Positions 45,292 to 55,251 of a DNA stretch of 64,000 nucleotides are shown here, piece by piece; the stretch's first letter is position 1; each line of letters begins with the position of its first letter. The notes under the pieces were generated by a model. It was not told where the DNA came from. It made no database searches and saw only the letters and a list, made by a program, of their open reading frames with translations. Both the position numbers and the translations under genes were made by a program. The stretch spans positions 31,111 through 95,110 of the forward strand of contig JAUSMJ010000029.1 of assembly GCA_030645575.1 (NCBI GenBank). Direction: 5' to 3'. The DNA comes from Caulobacter sp. Its GTDB lineage: Bacteria; Pseudomonadota; Alphaproteobacteria; Caulobacterales; Caulobacteraceae.

Positions 45292-46473
45292 CTACGCCAC
45301 CTGCCCGGCCGCCCAGCCGCTCGACCAGGCCCACTGGAAATTGTAGCCGCCGAGCCAGCCCGTCACATCGACGCATTCGCCGATGAAATAGAGGCCCGGA
45401 ACGGTGTTGGCGGCCATGGTCGTGGAACTGAGGTCGCGCGTGTCGATGCCGCCCAGCGTGACCTCGGCCGTGCGGTAGCCTTCCGAACCGACCGGCTTGA
45501 CCCGCCAGTGGTTGACCGCCGCGTCCAGCGCCCGCAGCACGGCGTCCGGCGTGTCGGCCAGGTTGCCCCGCGCACCGGCCTCCTCGGCCAGTTTCCGGGC
45601 CAGCCGGTCGGGCAGAAAGGCCCCGAGGGCCGTGTGCACGGCCTGGCGCGGGTTCGAGCCCTTGGCGGCCTTCAGCGCCGCGAACACATCGACGCCGGGG
45701 GCCATGGAGACGGCGATCTCCTGGCCCTCGCGCCAGTAGGACGAGATCTGCAGGATCGACGGCCCGCTGAGGCCGCGATGGGTGAACAGCATGGCCTCGG
45801 CGAATTTGGTCTTGCCGCAGCCGACCACCGCGTCGATGGCGACGCCGGACAAGTCCTTCCAGCGCTCCAGCAGGCCGATCTCGAAGGTCAGCGGCACCAG
45901 CGCCGGCCGGGTGTCGATGACGTTCAGCCCGAACTGCCGGGCGATGTCGTAGGCCCAGCCCGTCGCGCCCATCTTGGGGATCGACTTGCCGCCCGTGGCC
46001 ACGACCAGCGCGGCGCAGCCGACGCGGGCGCCGTCGGACAGGGTCAGGGCGAACCCCTCCCCTTCCCGCTCGACCCGCTCGACGCCGGTCGACAGGCGCA
46101 GCTCGACGCCGGCCTGCGCCATGTCGTCGGTCAGCATCGTCACGATCTGCATCGCCGAGCCGTCGCAGAACAGCTGGCCCAGGGTCTTCTCATGCCAGGC
46201 GATGCCGCGCGCATCGACGGCGGCGATGAAGTCCTTCGGCGTGTAGCGGCGCAGGGCCGACAGGCAGAAGCGCGGGTTTTGCGACAGGAAGGCCTGCGGC
46301 CCGGTATGCAGGTTGGTGAAGTTGCAGCGACCACCACCGGAGATGCGGATCTTCTCACCGGGCGCATTGGCGTGATCGATCACCAGCACCGACCGGCCGC
46401 GTCGTCCCGCCTCGATGGCGCACATCATGCCGGCCGCGCCGGCGCCGACGACGACGACGTCGAAGGTTGGCAT
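45292..46473 (-). CDS. HI0933/YhiN-family NAD(P)/FAD-dependent oxidoreductase
   Basis: VVVVGAGAAGMMCAIEAGRRGRSVLVIDHANAPGEKIRISGGGRCNFTN; C-terminal GECVDVTGWLGGYNFQWAWSSGWAAGQ. Confidence 0.93.
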   Translation of the reverse strand: MPTFDVVVVGAGAAGMMCAIEAGRRGRSVLVIDHANAPGEKIRISGGGRCNFTNLHTGPQAFLSQNPRFCLSALRRYTPKDFIAAVDARGIAWHEKTLGQLFCDGSAMQIVTMLTDDMAQAGVELRLSTGVERVEREGEGFALTLSDGARVGCAALVVATGGKSIPKMGATGWAYDIARQFGLNVIDTRPALVPLTFEIGLLERWKDLSGVAIDAVVGCGKTKFAEAMLFTHRGLSGPSILQISSYWREGQEIAVSMAPGVDVFAALKAAKGSNPRQAVHTALGAFLPDRLARKLAEEAGARGNLADTPDAVLRALDAAVNHWRVKPVGSEGYRTAEVTLGGIDTRDLSSTTMAANTVPGLYFIGECVDVTGWLGGYNFQWAWSSGWAAGQVA

Positions 46474-47642
46474 CAGCGCGACCTGTCGGCGACGATCCTG
46501 AGCACCGCGTCCGCCGCCTTCTCCGAAGGATCCGGCCCGCCCTTGCCCATCAACTCGAGCGCGGCGTTCTGGGCGGCGATCTGGCGCGCGCGCAGGGCCG
46601 GGTCGTCGAGGCGTTCGGCGACGGCCTTTTCCAGCTTCTCGGCCGTACAGTCGGCCTGCAGGAACTCCGGCGCCACGAAGGCCTTCGCGGCTATATTGAA
46701 CATCGTCACCCAGGGCGACTTGAAGATCAGCTTGAGGATGGCGTAGGTCGCCGCGCCGATGCGGTAGGCCACCACCATCGGCGTGCCGGCCAGGGCCAGC
46801 TCGGTGGTCACCGTGCCGCTGCAGGCCAGGGCGACCGTGCCGGCGACGAAGGCGTCGTCCTTCAGGGCCTCGTCCTCGATGACATGGGCGCGGAACGGCC
46901 AGCCGGCGACGCGGGCCTTGACCGTATCGGCGACCGTGCCGGCCACCGGCACGACCACATGCAGGTCCGGGCGTTCGGCCTTGAGCCGTTTCACGGCCTC
47001 CTCGAACACCGGCATGACCAGCTTGATCTCCGCCGGCCGGCTGCCTGGCAGGACCAGCAGGATGGGCTCGCCGGGCGCGGCGCCGATGGCCTCGCGCAGG
47101 CGGGCGGGGTCGGCCTTTGAAAAGTCCTTCGCCAGCGCCGGATTGCCCACGAAGGTCGTGGCCAGCCCCTCGCGCTCGAACCAGGGGGCGTCGAAGCTGT
47201 GGATCGACAGCAGATGATCAACTGACGCGGCCAGGGTCTTTGCCCGCCCCGGCCGCGTCGCCCAGACCTGCGGCCCGACGTACTTGACCAACGGCAGGTC
47301 CGGCCGACGCCGGCGCAGGGCGTTGGCGACCCGCAGGGTGAAGCCCCAGGAGTCGATCAGCACCGCCACGTCGGGCTGCTCGCGATCCGCCAGCGCCGCC
47401 GTGTCGGCCACCCGGCGCATGATCCGGGGATAGGCCGGTATGGCCTCGAACAAGCCGAGGATCGACAGATCGGCGATGTCGAAGGGGCTGTCGACGCCCT
47501 CGGCGGCCATGCGTCCCCCGCCGACGCCCACGAACCGCACGCCGTCGCCCAGCCGGGCCTTCAACGCCCGGGCCAGGCCCGCTCCCAGCGCGTCACCCGA
47601 GGCCTCGGCGGCCACCAGCATGACGGTCAGGGGCCGGGTCAT
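46473..47642 (-). CDS. lpxB: Lipid-A-disaccharide synthase
   Basis: MTRPLTVMLVAAEASGDALGAGLARALKARLGDGVRFVGVGG; LLVLPGSRPAEIKLVMPVF. Confidence 0.95.
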   Translation of the reverse strand: MTRPLTVMLVAAEASGDALGAGLARALKARLGDGVRFVGVGGGRMAAEGVDSPFDIADLSILGLFEAIPAYPRIMRRVADTAALADREQPDVAVLIDSWGFTLRVANALRRRRPDLPLVKYVGPQVWATRPGRAKTLAASVDHLLSIHSFDAPWFEREGLATTFVGNPALAKDFSKADPARLREAIGAAPGEPILLVLPGSRPAEIKLVMPVFEEAVKRLKAERPDLHVVVPVAGTVADTVKARVAGWPFRAHVIEDEALKDDAFVAGTVALACSGTVTTELALAGTPMVVAYRIGAATYAILKLIFKSPWVTMFNIAAKAFVAPEFLQADCTAEKLEKAVAERLDDPALRARQIAAQNAALELMGKGGPDPSEKAADAVLRIVADRSR

Positions 47643-48478
47643 TCGTCCTTCGCCTCGACGCCGAGGATAAACAGGCCCAGGTCGTCGGCCATGGCCGCGG
47701 TCTCCTCGCGATCGACCACCAGCAGGCGGCCCGCCTCGCCGACGATGCCGGCCAGACCCGCCTGGGCGGCGGCCCGCACCGTGGCCACGCCGATGGTCGG
47801 CATGTCGATGTCGGTCGACTGGATCGGCTTGGGCGCCTTGGCCAGCACGCCGCGGGCGCCGCCCGGCGCGCCGCGGATCGCCTCGGGCAGCTCGCGCACC
47901 CGGCGCAGCATGGCGTCGGTGCCCTCCTGAGCCTCGACGGCCAGCACCAGACCGTCGCAGACCACCGCGCCCTGGCCGATGTCGAGCCGGCCGATGGCGC
48001 GGGCCGCGACCAGCGCGCGCTGGATGTCCTCGCCATGACGCTCGCCCGGCGACACCGCGCCCAGGCGGCCAAGCGGCAGGGTCATCGACTGGGCCGCCTC
48101 GTGGGCGCCCTCGATGGCGAAGCCTTCCTTGCGGAACTCGTCGAGCACCGCGCGCAGCAGGCCGTCGTCGCCCTTGCGGGCCGCGGCGACGATCGATGGC
48201 AGCGCCGCCATGCCGCGCAGGTCGGGCTTGAGCTTGCCGAAATCGGGCCGCGCCACCGTGCCGGCGAAGCAGACGGCCTCGCAATGTTCCTGGCGCAAGA
48301 CCTTGAACACCTTGCCAAGTTCGCCCAGGCCAAGGTCGGCCGAGGGGTGGCCCGTGGTGCCCTCGTCGGCGAAGCCGCGCAGGCGCACGACGAAGTACGG
48401 TCGGCCGGTGCGCCGGCAGCGGTCGGCGATTTCCGCCGGCAGGCCCCCGCCGCCAGCGACGATCCCGAGCTTCTTCAC
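47639..48478 (-). CDS. lpxI: UDP-2,3-diacylglucosamine diphosphatase LpxI (GTG start)
   Basis: KKLGIVAGGGGLPAEIADRCRRTGRPYFVVRL... ; located between lpxA and lpxB. Confidence 0.92.
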   Translation of the reverse strand: MKKLGIVAGGGGLPAEIADRCRRTGRPYFVVRLRGFADEGTTGHPSADLGLGELGKVFKVLRQEHCEAVCFAGTVARPDFGKLKPDLRGMAALPSIVAAARKGDDGLLRAVLDEFRKEGFAIEGAHEAAQSMTLPLGRLGAVSPGERHGEDIQRALVAARAIGRLDIGQGAVVCDGLVLAVEAQEGTDAMLRRVRELPEAIRGAPGGARGVLAKAPKPIQSTDIDMPTIGVATVRAAAQAGLAGIVGEAGRLLVVDREETAAMADDLGLFILGVEAKDE

Positions 48479-48480
48479 GC

Positions 48481-49275
48481 TCAGACCTCGCGCTCGGGCA
48501 GGCATAGCGGGCGGTTCGCATCGTCGCGGATGAAGGCGACGATTTCCATGATCTCGGGCATTCCGGCGTAGGTCTCGGCGACGTCGTCGAGCCGCTCCTG
48601 GAACGTGCCCTCGTCGGCGAACAGCAGGCGGTAGGCCGCGCGCAGGGCGGCGATCTGTTCACGGGTGAAATTGCGACGCTTCAGCCCGATCAGGTTCAGC
48701 CCCTCGAGATGGGCGTGGTTGCCCCAGACCGAGCCGTAGGGGATCACGTCCTTGGTCACGATGCCGCCGCCGCCGACGAAGGCGTAGCGGCCGACGCGGG
48801 TGAACTGGTGGATCGCGGCCAGACCGCCGAGGAAGACGAAGTCGCTGACCGTCACATGGCCGCCGACGGCGACGCTGGGGGCCATGATCACCTTGTCGCC
48901 GATGATGCAGTCGTGGCCGACATGGACGCTGACCATGAACAGCCCGTCCGAGCCGATGGTCGTCACGCCGCGGCCGCTGGCGGTGCCCGCATGCACGGTG
49001 ACATGCTCGCGGAACACATTGCGCGGGCCGACCACCACGCGGGTCGGCTCGCCCCGGTGGGCCGAATGCTGCGGCGGGCCGCCCAGGCAGGCGAACGGAT
49101 GCAGGACGCAGTCCTCGCCGACCTCGGTCACGCCCTCGACAATGGCATGAGACAGCAGCTTGACGCCCCTGCCGAGCGTGGCGCCGGGACCGACCAGGCA
49201 ATAGGGGCCGATTTCGACGCTGGAATCGACACGGGCGGCCTTGTCGACGATGGCCGTGGGATGGATTTTCGTCAC
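48481..49275 (-). CDS. lpxA: UDP-N-acetylglucosamine acyltransferase (GTG start)
   Basis: [47 protein letters not shown] hexapeptide repeats; [17 protein letters not shown]. Confidence 0.96.
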   Translation of the reverse strand: MTKIHPTAIVDKAARVDSSVEIGPYCLVGPGATLGRGVKLLSHAIVEGVTEVGEDCVLHPFACLGGPPQHSAHRGEPTRVVVGPRNVFREHVTVHAGTASGRGVTTIGSDGLFMVSVHVGHDCIIGDKVIMAPSVAVGGHVTVSDFVFLGGLAAIHQFTRVGRYAFVGGGGIVTKDVIPYGSVWGNHAHLEGLNLIGLKRRNFTREQIAALRAAYRLLFADEGTFQERLDDVAETYAGMPEIMEIVAFIRDDANRPLCLPEREV

Positions 49276-49739
49276 TGGGGGTTGTCCGCCTTCATGGCCG
49301 CGAATTCGCATTCCGCCGCCAGCTTGCCGTTGACCATCGCCTTGCCGGTGAACTTGACCACCGGCGCGCGGATGCGCACGACCTCGACATGCAGCTTCAG
49401 CACGTCGCCGGGCCGGACCGGCAGGCGGAACCGTGCGCCATCGACCGACATGAAGAAGATGGTCGATTTTTCCATGTCGACGTCCCAGGTCTTGGACATC
49501 AGCAGGGCCCCGACCTGGGCCAGGGCCTCGACCACCAGCACGCCCGGCATCACCGGGTTGCCCGGGAAGTGGCCGGGGAAGAACGGCTCGTTGACCGTTA
49601 CGCACTTGATCCCGACCAACGACTCGCCGGCCCGGTAGTCTTCCGCGCGATCGACCAGCAGGAACGGATAGCGGTGCGGCAGGCGCGCCAGGACCTCGGT
49701 GATCTCAATCGTCGGCAGCGCCGTCTCGCCGTCACTCAT
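49272..49739 (-). CDS. fabZ: 3-hydroxyacyl-ACP dehydratase FabZ
   Basis: [44 protein letters not shown]. Confidence 0.97.
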   Translation of the reverse strand: MSDGETALPTIEITEVLARLPHRYPFLLVDRAEDYRAGESLVGIKCVTVNEPFFPGHFPGNPVMPGVLVVEALAQVGALLMSKTWDVDMEKSTIFFMSVDGARFRLPVRPGDVLKLHVEVVRIRAPVVKFTGKAMVNGKLAAECEFAAMKADNPQ

Positions 49740-50760
49740 GGCTGGTCCTTTTCTTTTCGCGGGCCATGCGCGACAGCAGAGCCGTCTCGCGCAGCCAGTT
49801 CCTGATCGGCTGGGCGGGTATCCCGCCCCAGGTCTCGCCGGACGGAACGTCGCGGAAGACGCCGGCGCCGGCCGCGATCTGGACGCCGTCGCCGATGGTC
49901 ACATGATCGGCGACGCCGGTTCGCCCGCCGAAGGCGCAGCCGTCGCCGATCGTCACGCTGCCCGAAATGCCGGAATAGGCCGCCATGACACAGTTGCGAC
50001 CGACCCGCACGTTGTGGGCGATGTGCACCTGGTTGTCGAGTTTCGTATTCTCGCCGATCACCGTGTCATCCCAGGCGCCGCGATCGACGCAGCTGTTGGC
50101 GCCGATGGTCACGCCGTCCTGCAGGATCGCCCGGCCCAGCTGCGGCACGTCGATGACGCCCTCGCCGCCCGCCGTGGCGCCAAAACCGGCCTCGCCGATG
50201 CGGGCGCCGGCGTAGATGCGCACCCGGTCTCCCAGCAGGGCGAAGCCGATCGACGCGTTGGGACCGATCTCGCAGTCCCGGCCGATAGTCACGCCGGGGC
50301 CGATCACCGCGCCCGGCGCGACGCGCGTGCCACGGCCGATCCGGACGCCGGCCGAGATGGTCACGTTGGGGGACAGCAGGACGCCATCCTCCAGCGCCGC
50401 GTCCGGGTGAACCGCCCGGTCGGCGACATCGTGGAAACGGGGGCTGTGCAGGGCGTTGGCCACCGCAGCCCAGGCCGCCTGGGGCCGGCCCACGACAAGA
50501 CCGATGCAACCGACGGGAATATCCCCGACATGGGCCTGGCCGACGAAACAGGCGCCGGCCCGCGTCGCCTTCAGGGCCGCCAGATGTTTCCGGTCGGCCA
50601 GAAACGCGACATCGGCCGATCCCGCCTTGTCGAGCGGAGCCGCGCCGACGATCAGCGCATCCGGCATGTCCGACGGCTCCGGCCTGGCGCCGGTCAGCCG
50701 GACGAGGTCCGCCACCGAAAGCGGCCCTCGGCTAAGGTAAAATCGCGGGTCTGGCATCAT
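49732..50760 (-). CDS. lpxD: UDP-3-O-(3-hydroxyacyl)glucosamine N-acyltransferase
   Basis: 342 aa; left-handed beta helix hexapeptides; AYSGISGSVTIGDGCAFGGRTGVADHVTIGDGVQIAAGAGV. Confidence 0.96.
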   Translation of the reverse strand: MMPDPRFYLSRGPLSVADLVRLTGARPEPSDMPDALIVGAAPLDKAGSADVAFLADRKHLAALKATRAGACFVGQAHVGDIPVGCIGLVVGRPQAAWAAVANALHSPRFHDVADRAVHPDAALEDGVLLSPNVTISAGVRIGRGTRVAPGAVIGPGVTIGRDCEIGPNASIGFALLGDRVRIYAGARIGEAGFGATAGGEGVIDVPQLGRAILQDGVTIGANSCVDRGAWDDTVIGENTKLDNQVHIAHNVRVGRNCVMAAYSGISGSVTIGDGCAFGGRTGVADHVTIGDGVQIAAGAGVFRDVPSGETWGGIPAQPIRNWLRETALLSRMAREKKRTSHE

Positions 50761-50793
50761 ATCCTCGCACAGACCCGCGATAGCGCGAGTCGG

Positions 50794-50870
50794 CTAGTGT
50801 GCTGGATTTGAAGTTCGCCTCATTGTTGGATCAAGCCGCGAGCGAACTTCAAATCCAAAAAGCACACTAG
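50794..50870. repeat. Long hairpin IR1 (CTAGTGTGCT-GGATTTGAAGTTCGC)
   Basis: Left arm 50794-50818; right arm 50842-50870; arms match except for a 4-nt insertion (AAAA on the + strand of the right arm). Confidence 0.95.
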
Positions 50871-50883
50871 AAACACACACTTG

Positions 50884-50958
50884 CTAGTGTCCTCATCGAT
50901 TCCGAAGTTCGCCGGAGCCCGCCACGAGCGCTTGCGAACTTCGGAATCGGGACACTAG
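50884..50958. repeat. Long hairpin IR2 (CTAGTGTCC[TCAT]CGATTCCGAAGTTCGC)
   Basis: Left arm 50884-50912; right arm 50934-50958; arms match except for a 4-nt insertion (TCAT) in the left arm. Confidence 0.95.
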
Positions 50959-51602
50959 TTCGCGCGCGGCGGCGTGGCGGCCGCGCCGGCCGGCGGGGTG
51001 TCCATGCGCTCACGGTTGAAGGTGAACGACTTGATCTTGGCGTTCAGACCCGTGACCACCTGGCCGGTGATGTCCATGGCCGGGTTGCTCAGCAGGACGC
51101 CGTCGCCCAGCAGGATCGAGCAGTTGCGCGCCTGGTAGACGCTCACGGCGATCGGATCCAACTCCTGCAGCACGCGCATCAGCGCCTTGCGCTCGGTCTG
51201 CTGGACCTCGGTCTGGCGCAGCTGTTGCTTGCGCTTGAAGGCGTTGAAGCGGACCTGGAGGTTGGCGGCGCGGGCCTCGAGGGCGTCGGTCGGGCCGGCG
51301 GCGCGGGCCGTGTCGATGGCCTTGGCTTCGTTCTTGATCGCCGTGTCCTCGGCGGTGAGTTCGGCGTTCACCTCGGTGATGATCTGTTGCATGCGGGCGG
51401 CGACGTATTTGCCGACTTCCGACCCCTGCACGGCCTGTTCGCCGTTGTAGGTGCAGACCCCGGGAAGCGCCGGACCATGCCTGACCGGCGGGGCGGCAGG
51501 CGCGGCGGGACGCGGCGGGGGCGTCTGGGCCACGGTGGCCGAAGCGAAGGCGAGAGCTGCGGCCGCGCCGGCCGCGACCGCGAAGGTCTTGTTGAATCGC
51601 AT
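50955..51602 (-). CDS. skp: OmpH/Skp family periplasmic chaperone
   Basis: Signal peptide; QQIITEVNAELTAEDTAIKNEAKAIDTA...RFNAFKRKQQLRQTEVQQTERKALMRVLQELDPI; immediately downstream of bamA in transcription order. Confidence 0.9.
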   Translation of the reverse strand: MRFNKTFAVAAGAAAALAFASATVAQTPPPRPAAPAAPPVRHGPALPGVCTYNGEQAVQGSEVGKYVAARMQQIITEVNAELTAEDTAIKNEAKAIDTARAAGPTDALEARAANLQVRFNAFKRKQQLRQTEVQQTERKALMRVLQELDPIAVSVYQARNCSILLGDGVLLSNPAMDITGQVVTGLNAKIKSFTFNRERMDTPPAGAAATPPRAN

Positions 51603-51607
51603 GGAGT

Positions 51608-54007
51608 CTAGAACCTTGTGGAGGTTGAGAAGCGGAATGTTTCCGTCTTGTCGTAGTCTTCTTTGGCCAGAATTTGGCTAAAGTCGAAACGGATGGGACC
51701 CATCGGCGAGCGCCAGAAGATCGACAGGCCGGCCGAAGCACGCAATCCAAGGTCATCCTTGATGCACGGCGTGACTGTCGTGCTCGATGTATCGCAGTCG
51801 ATGATCTGGCCGAACCGGTCGCGCTGGTCCGCGTCGTCAAGCAGGCCGACCGTGCCGACATCGGTGAACAGCGCGGCCTTGATGCCATACTGCTCGGGCA
51901 GGAAGGTGGGCACCGACAGCTCCAGCGAGCCGATGGCGTAGAGCTTGCCGCCGAGGGCGTCCGTGCGGCCGAACGAGGTGTCGCGCGGACCGATGCCGGC
52001 GACCTCGAAGCCGCGGAAGCTGTTGCCGCCCTTGTAGAAACGGTCGTTGATGCGGACGTCGTCGCCGCGCCAGCCGTCGATGTAGCCGAAGGTGCCGGTG
52101 GCGCTGAGGACGAAGTCCTTGTTGAAGCCGTGGTACCAGCCGCCATTCGACTCGGTCTTGAGATAGTTCACGTCGCCGCCGACGCCGGCCAGGTCCTGGT
52201 TCAGCTCGACGAAGAAGCCGCGGGTCGGCTTGAGGACATCGTTTCGGCGGTCCAGCCGGACCGTGTAGCCGACCAGCGAGGTGATGTTGGAGCCGCGCTG
52301 GGCGCAAAGGGTCGGCGAAACAAGTTCCTGACCAGGAATGCAGAAGGAATCGTCCACCACCACGTCGTCGGTGCGCAGGGTGTAGCGCAGGCCCATCGAC
52401 GCGTTGGTCGTCAGCGGGAAGCCAAGGCGCAGGCCTATGCCGGTCGAGCGGGTGTCGAAGGCGGTCTGCTGGCTGAAATCGTAGCGGTAGGAATAGACAT
52501 CGACGCCAGCGCGCAGGTCGCGGCCCAGAAAGCGCGGCTCGGTGAACGAGAAGTTGATCTGCTGGCGCAGCGAGCCGACCGAAATCCGGGCCTGCACGTT
52601 CTGGCCGCGGCCGCGGAAGTTCCGCTCGCTCACGCCCAGATCGAGGATGAGCTGATCGACCGAGCTGTAGCCGGCGCTGAACGACAGCTCCCCGGTGGGC
52701 TGTTCCTCGACCGTCACCCGCAGGGTGGTGCGGTCGGGGACGCCGCTGGGCACCTCATCGACGGTCACTTCCTTGAAGAAGCCCAGCGCGCGGATCTGCT
52801 GCTTGGAGCGATCGACCAGCACGCGATTGTAGGCGTCGCCCTCGGAGACGTTCATCTCGCGGCGAATGACGTAGTCCAGGGTGCGGGTGTTACCGACGAT
52901 ATCGATGCGGTCGATGTAGACGCGCGGACCTTCCTTGACCTGGAAGACCACATCGACGGTGCGGGTTTCGCGGTTGGGAATATAGCGCGGGCGGACATCG
53001 ACGAAGGCGAAGCCCGCGGCGCCAGCCGCGAAGGTCAACGAATCCGTCGCCTGTTCGATCAGCTCGTCCTGGTAGATCTGGCCAGCGCGGATCGGCAGCA
53101 GCTGCTGCAGCACCGTGCCGTCGAGCTTCTTCAGCTCGGTCTCGACGGTCAGCTTGCCGAACTTGTACTTCTCGCCTTCCTCGATGGTGTAGGTGACGAC
53201 GAAGCCATTGCGCTCGGGTGACAGCTCGGCCACGGCCGAGATCACGCGGAAGTCGTAGTAGCCCTTGTTGCGGTAGAACTTCCGCAGCTGTTCCTTGTCG
53301 TACTCGATCCGGTCGGGATCGTAGTTGTCGCTGCTCGACAGGAACTTGTACCAGTGGGACTCCTCGGTGACGATGACGTCCTGCAGGTCGCTGTCCGAGA
53401 AGGCCACGTTGCCGAGAATGTTGATGTCGAGGACCCCGCTCTTGGGGCCTTCGTTGATCTCGAAGATCAGGTCGATGCGCTTTTGCGGCAGCTCGACGAC
53501 CTTGGGCGTGACGGTCACGCCGATGCGGCCGGACTTGCGGTACAGTTCGATCAGGCGCTGGACGTCGGACTGCACCTTGGAGCGGGTGAAGATGCCGCGC
53601 GGGCGGATCGTCACCTCGTCGCGCAGCTTCTCTTCCTTGAGGGCGGAGTTCCCCTCGAAGATCACGCGGTTGATGATCGGGTTTTCGACCACCCGCACGA
53701 CCAGGTCGCCGTTCGGCTGCAGATCGATCTTCACGTCGGCGAACAGGTCCGTGCGGAACAGCGTCTTCAGCGCCACGTCGATGCGCGCTGAATCGACCGT
53801 GTCGCCCGGCTGGATCGGCAGGTAGGACAGAACCGTTCCCGCCTCGATGCGTTCATTGCCCTGGACAAGGATGCGCTGCACCACCCCCGACTCGACCTGG
53901 GCATAGGCCGCGGCCGGCAGGGTTAGCGCTGTCGATCCCATAAGGATCGCCGCAAGGGTGACAATTGCGGCGCTGTGCGCACGAACATGCTTCATTTGGT
54001 CTGCCAT
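51608..54007 (-). CDS. bamA: Outer membrane assembly factor BamA
   Basis: POTRA repeats and surface antigen domain; C-terminal SAGLSIFWRSPMGPIRFDFSQILAKEDYDKTETFRFSTSTRF. Confidence 0.97.
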   Translation of the reverse strand: MADQMKHVRAHSAAIVTLAAILMGSTALTLPAAAYAQVESGVVQRILVQGNERIEAGTVLSYLPIQPGDTVDSARIDVALKTLFRTDLFADVKIDLQPNGDLVVRVVENPIINRVIFEGNSALKEEKLRDEVTIRPRGIFTRSKVQSDVQRLIELYRKSGRIGVTVTPKVVELPQKRIDLIFEINEGPKSGVLDINILGNVAFSDSDLQDVIVTEESHWYKFLSSSDNYDPDRIEYDKEQLRKFYRNKGYYDFRVISAVAELSPERNGFVVTYTIEEGEKYKFGKLTVETELKKLDGTVLQQLLPIRAGQIYQDELIEQATDSLTFAAGAAGFAFVDVRPRYIPNRETRTVDVVFQVKEGPRVYIDRIDIVGNTRTLDYVIRREMNVSEGDAYNRVLVDRSKQQIRALGFFKEVTVDEVPSGVPDRTTLRVTVEEQPTGELSFSAGYSSVDQLILDLGVSERNFRGRGQNVQARISVGSLRQQINFSFTEPRFLGRDLRAGVDVYSYRYDFSQQTAFDTRSTGIGLRLGFPLTTNASMGLRYTLRTDDVVVDDSFCIPGQELVSPTLCAQRGSNITSLVGYTVRLDRRNDVLKPTRGFFVELNQDLAGVGGDVNYLKTESNGGWYHGFNKDFVLSATGTFGYIDGWRGDDVRINDRFYKGGNSFRGFEVAGIGPRDTSFGRTDALGGKLYAIGSLELSVPTFLPEQYGIKAALFTDVGTVGLLDDADQRDRFGQIIDCDTSSTTVTPCIKDDLGLRASAGLSIFWRSPMGPIRFDFSQILAKEDYDKTETFRFSTSTRF

Positions 54008-54024
54008 CGGCGGTCGGCGGGTGC

Positions 54025-55230
54025 TCACGAGAACAGACCACCAAGGAAGTTGAACACGTTGTAGCGCTGCAGGTCGTTCCACACCGCGAACAGCATGAAT
54101 CCCAACAGCAAGGCAAGACCAAGGCGATACCCGACCGCCTGGACATTTGCCGCCAGTGGCCTGCGGGCAACGGCTTCATAGGCGTAGAAGACCAGATGTC
54201 CGCCGTCCAGAACGGGGATCGGCAACAGATTCAGAAAGCCGACGCTGACCGAGAGAATCGCCGACAGCTGCAGCAGGGCGACGAAGGACCCGAACACCCC
54301 CATGGCGGCGTTGGGCGCGCCCTCGGCGCCCGCCTTGGCCACGGCGTCGGACGCGGCGGCGATGCCGATGAAGCCGCCCAGCTGGTCGGCCGGCACCTGG
54401 CCCCGCACCAGCCGGCCCAGGTAATAGAAGGTGGTGGAGAAGACCTCCCAGGTCTTTCGCGCGCCGCCGGCGACCGCCTGGACCGGGCCGTAGCGGACGC
54501 GCACCCGGTCTTCCGCCTGCTCGATGTGAGTCAGGCCCAGCACGCCGATCTTCTGGCGGGCGCCGGTCGGGTCGATGCGCTCCTTCAGGATCGGCGTGGC
54601 GACAAGCTCCAGCGCGCGGCCCGCCCGGTCGACCGTGAAGACGATCGGCACATTGGCGCGCACCACGGTGCGCTGGATGACATCCCGGAAGTCGCGGACC
54701 CGGCGGCCGTCGGCGGCCAGGATCACGTCGCCCGGCCGGAAGCCCGCCTTTTCGGCGGCGCTGCCGGGGGTCACCTCGGAGACGCGCGGCGTGCTCTGGA
54801 CCTGGCCGAACACGCCCAGCAACAGGGCGAACAGCAGGATCGCGAGGATGAAATTGGCCGCCGGGCCGGCCACGGTGATGATCGCCCGCTGCCATACCGG
54901 CTTGAAATGGAAGAATTTCCGCAGCGCGGACGGCGCGTTGTGGGCGAGGATCCTGGCCTTCATCTCGGCAAGGTCCTCCTGGTCCGGGATGCTGGCCGCG
55001 TTGTCGTCGCCCGCGAAACGGACATAGCCGCCCAGCGGAATCCAGCCGATCCGCCATTCGACGTCCCGCTTGTCGCGCCACTTGAAGATGGCCTGGCCAA
55101 AGCCGATCGAGAAGCTCTCGATCACGGTGCCAAAGGCCCGGGCCGCCCAATAGTGCCCCAGCTCATGAATCGTGACCACCAGGGTCAGCACGAACAGAAA
55201 CGGCAGAATCCATGACACCAGGTCGGGCAT
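54025..55230 (-). CDS. rseP: Site-2 protease RseP/MmpA
   Basis: VVTIHELGHYWAARAFG zinc site; PDZ region; LNLLPIPVLDGGHLVFYAYEAV. Confidence 0.96.
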   Translation of the reverse strand: MPDLVSWILPFLFVLTLVVTIHELGHYWAARAFGTVIESFSIGFGQAIFKWRDKRDVEWRIGWIPLGGYVRFAGDDNAASIPDQEDLAEMKARILAHNAPSALRKFFHFKPVWQRAIITVAGPAANFILAILLFALLLGVFGQVQSTPRVSEVTPGSAAEKAGFRPGDVILAADGRRVRDFRDVIQRTVVRANVPIVFTVDRAGRALELVATPILKERIDPTGARQKIGVLGLTHIEQAEDRVRVRYGPVQAVAGGARKTWEVFSTTFYYLGRLVRGQVPADQLGGFIGIAAASDAVAKAGAEGAPNAAMGVFGSFVALLQLSAILSVSVGFLNLLPIPVLDGGHLVFYAYEAVARRPLAANVQAVGYRLGLALLLGFMLFAVWNDLQRYNVFNFLGGLFS

Positions 55231-55251
55231 CGGCCGGCTACTCCCTTACGG

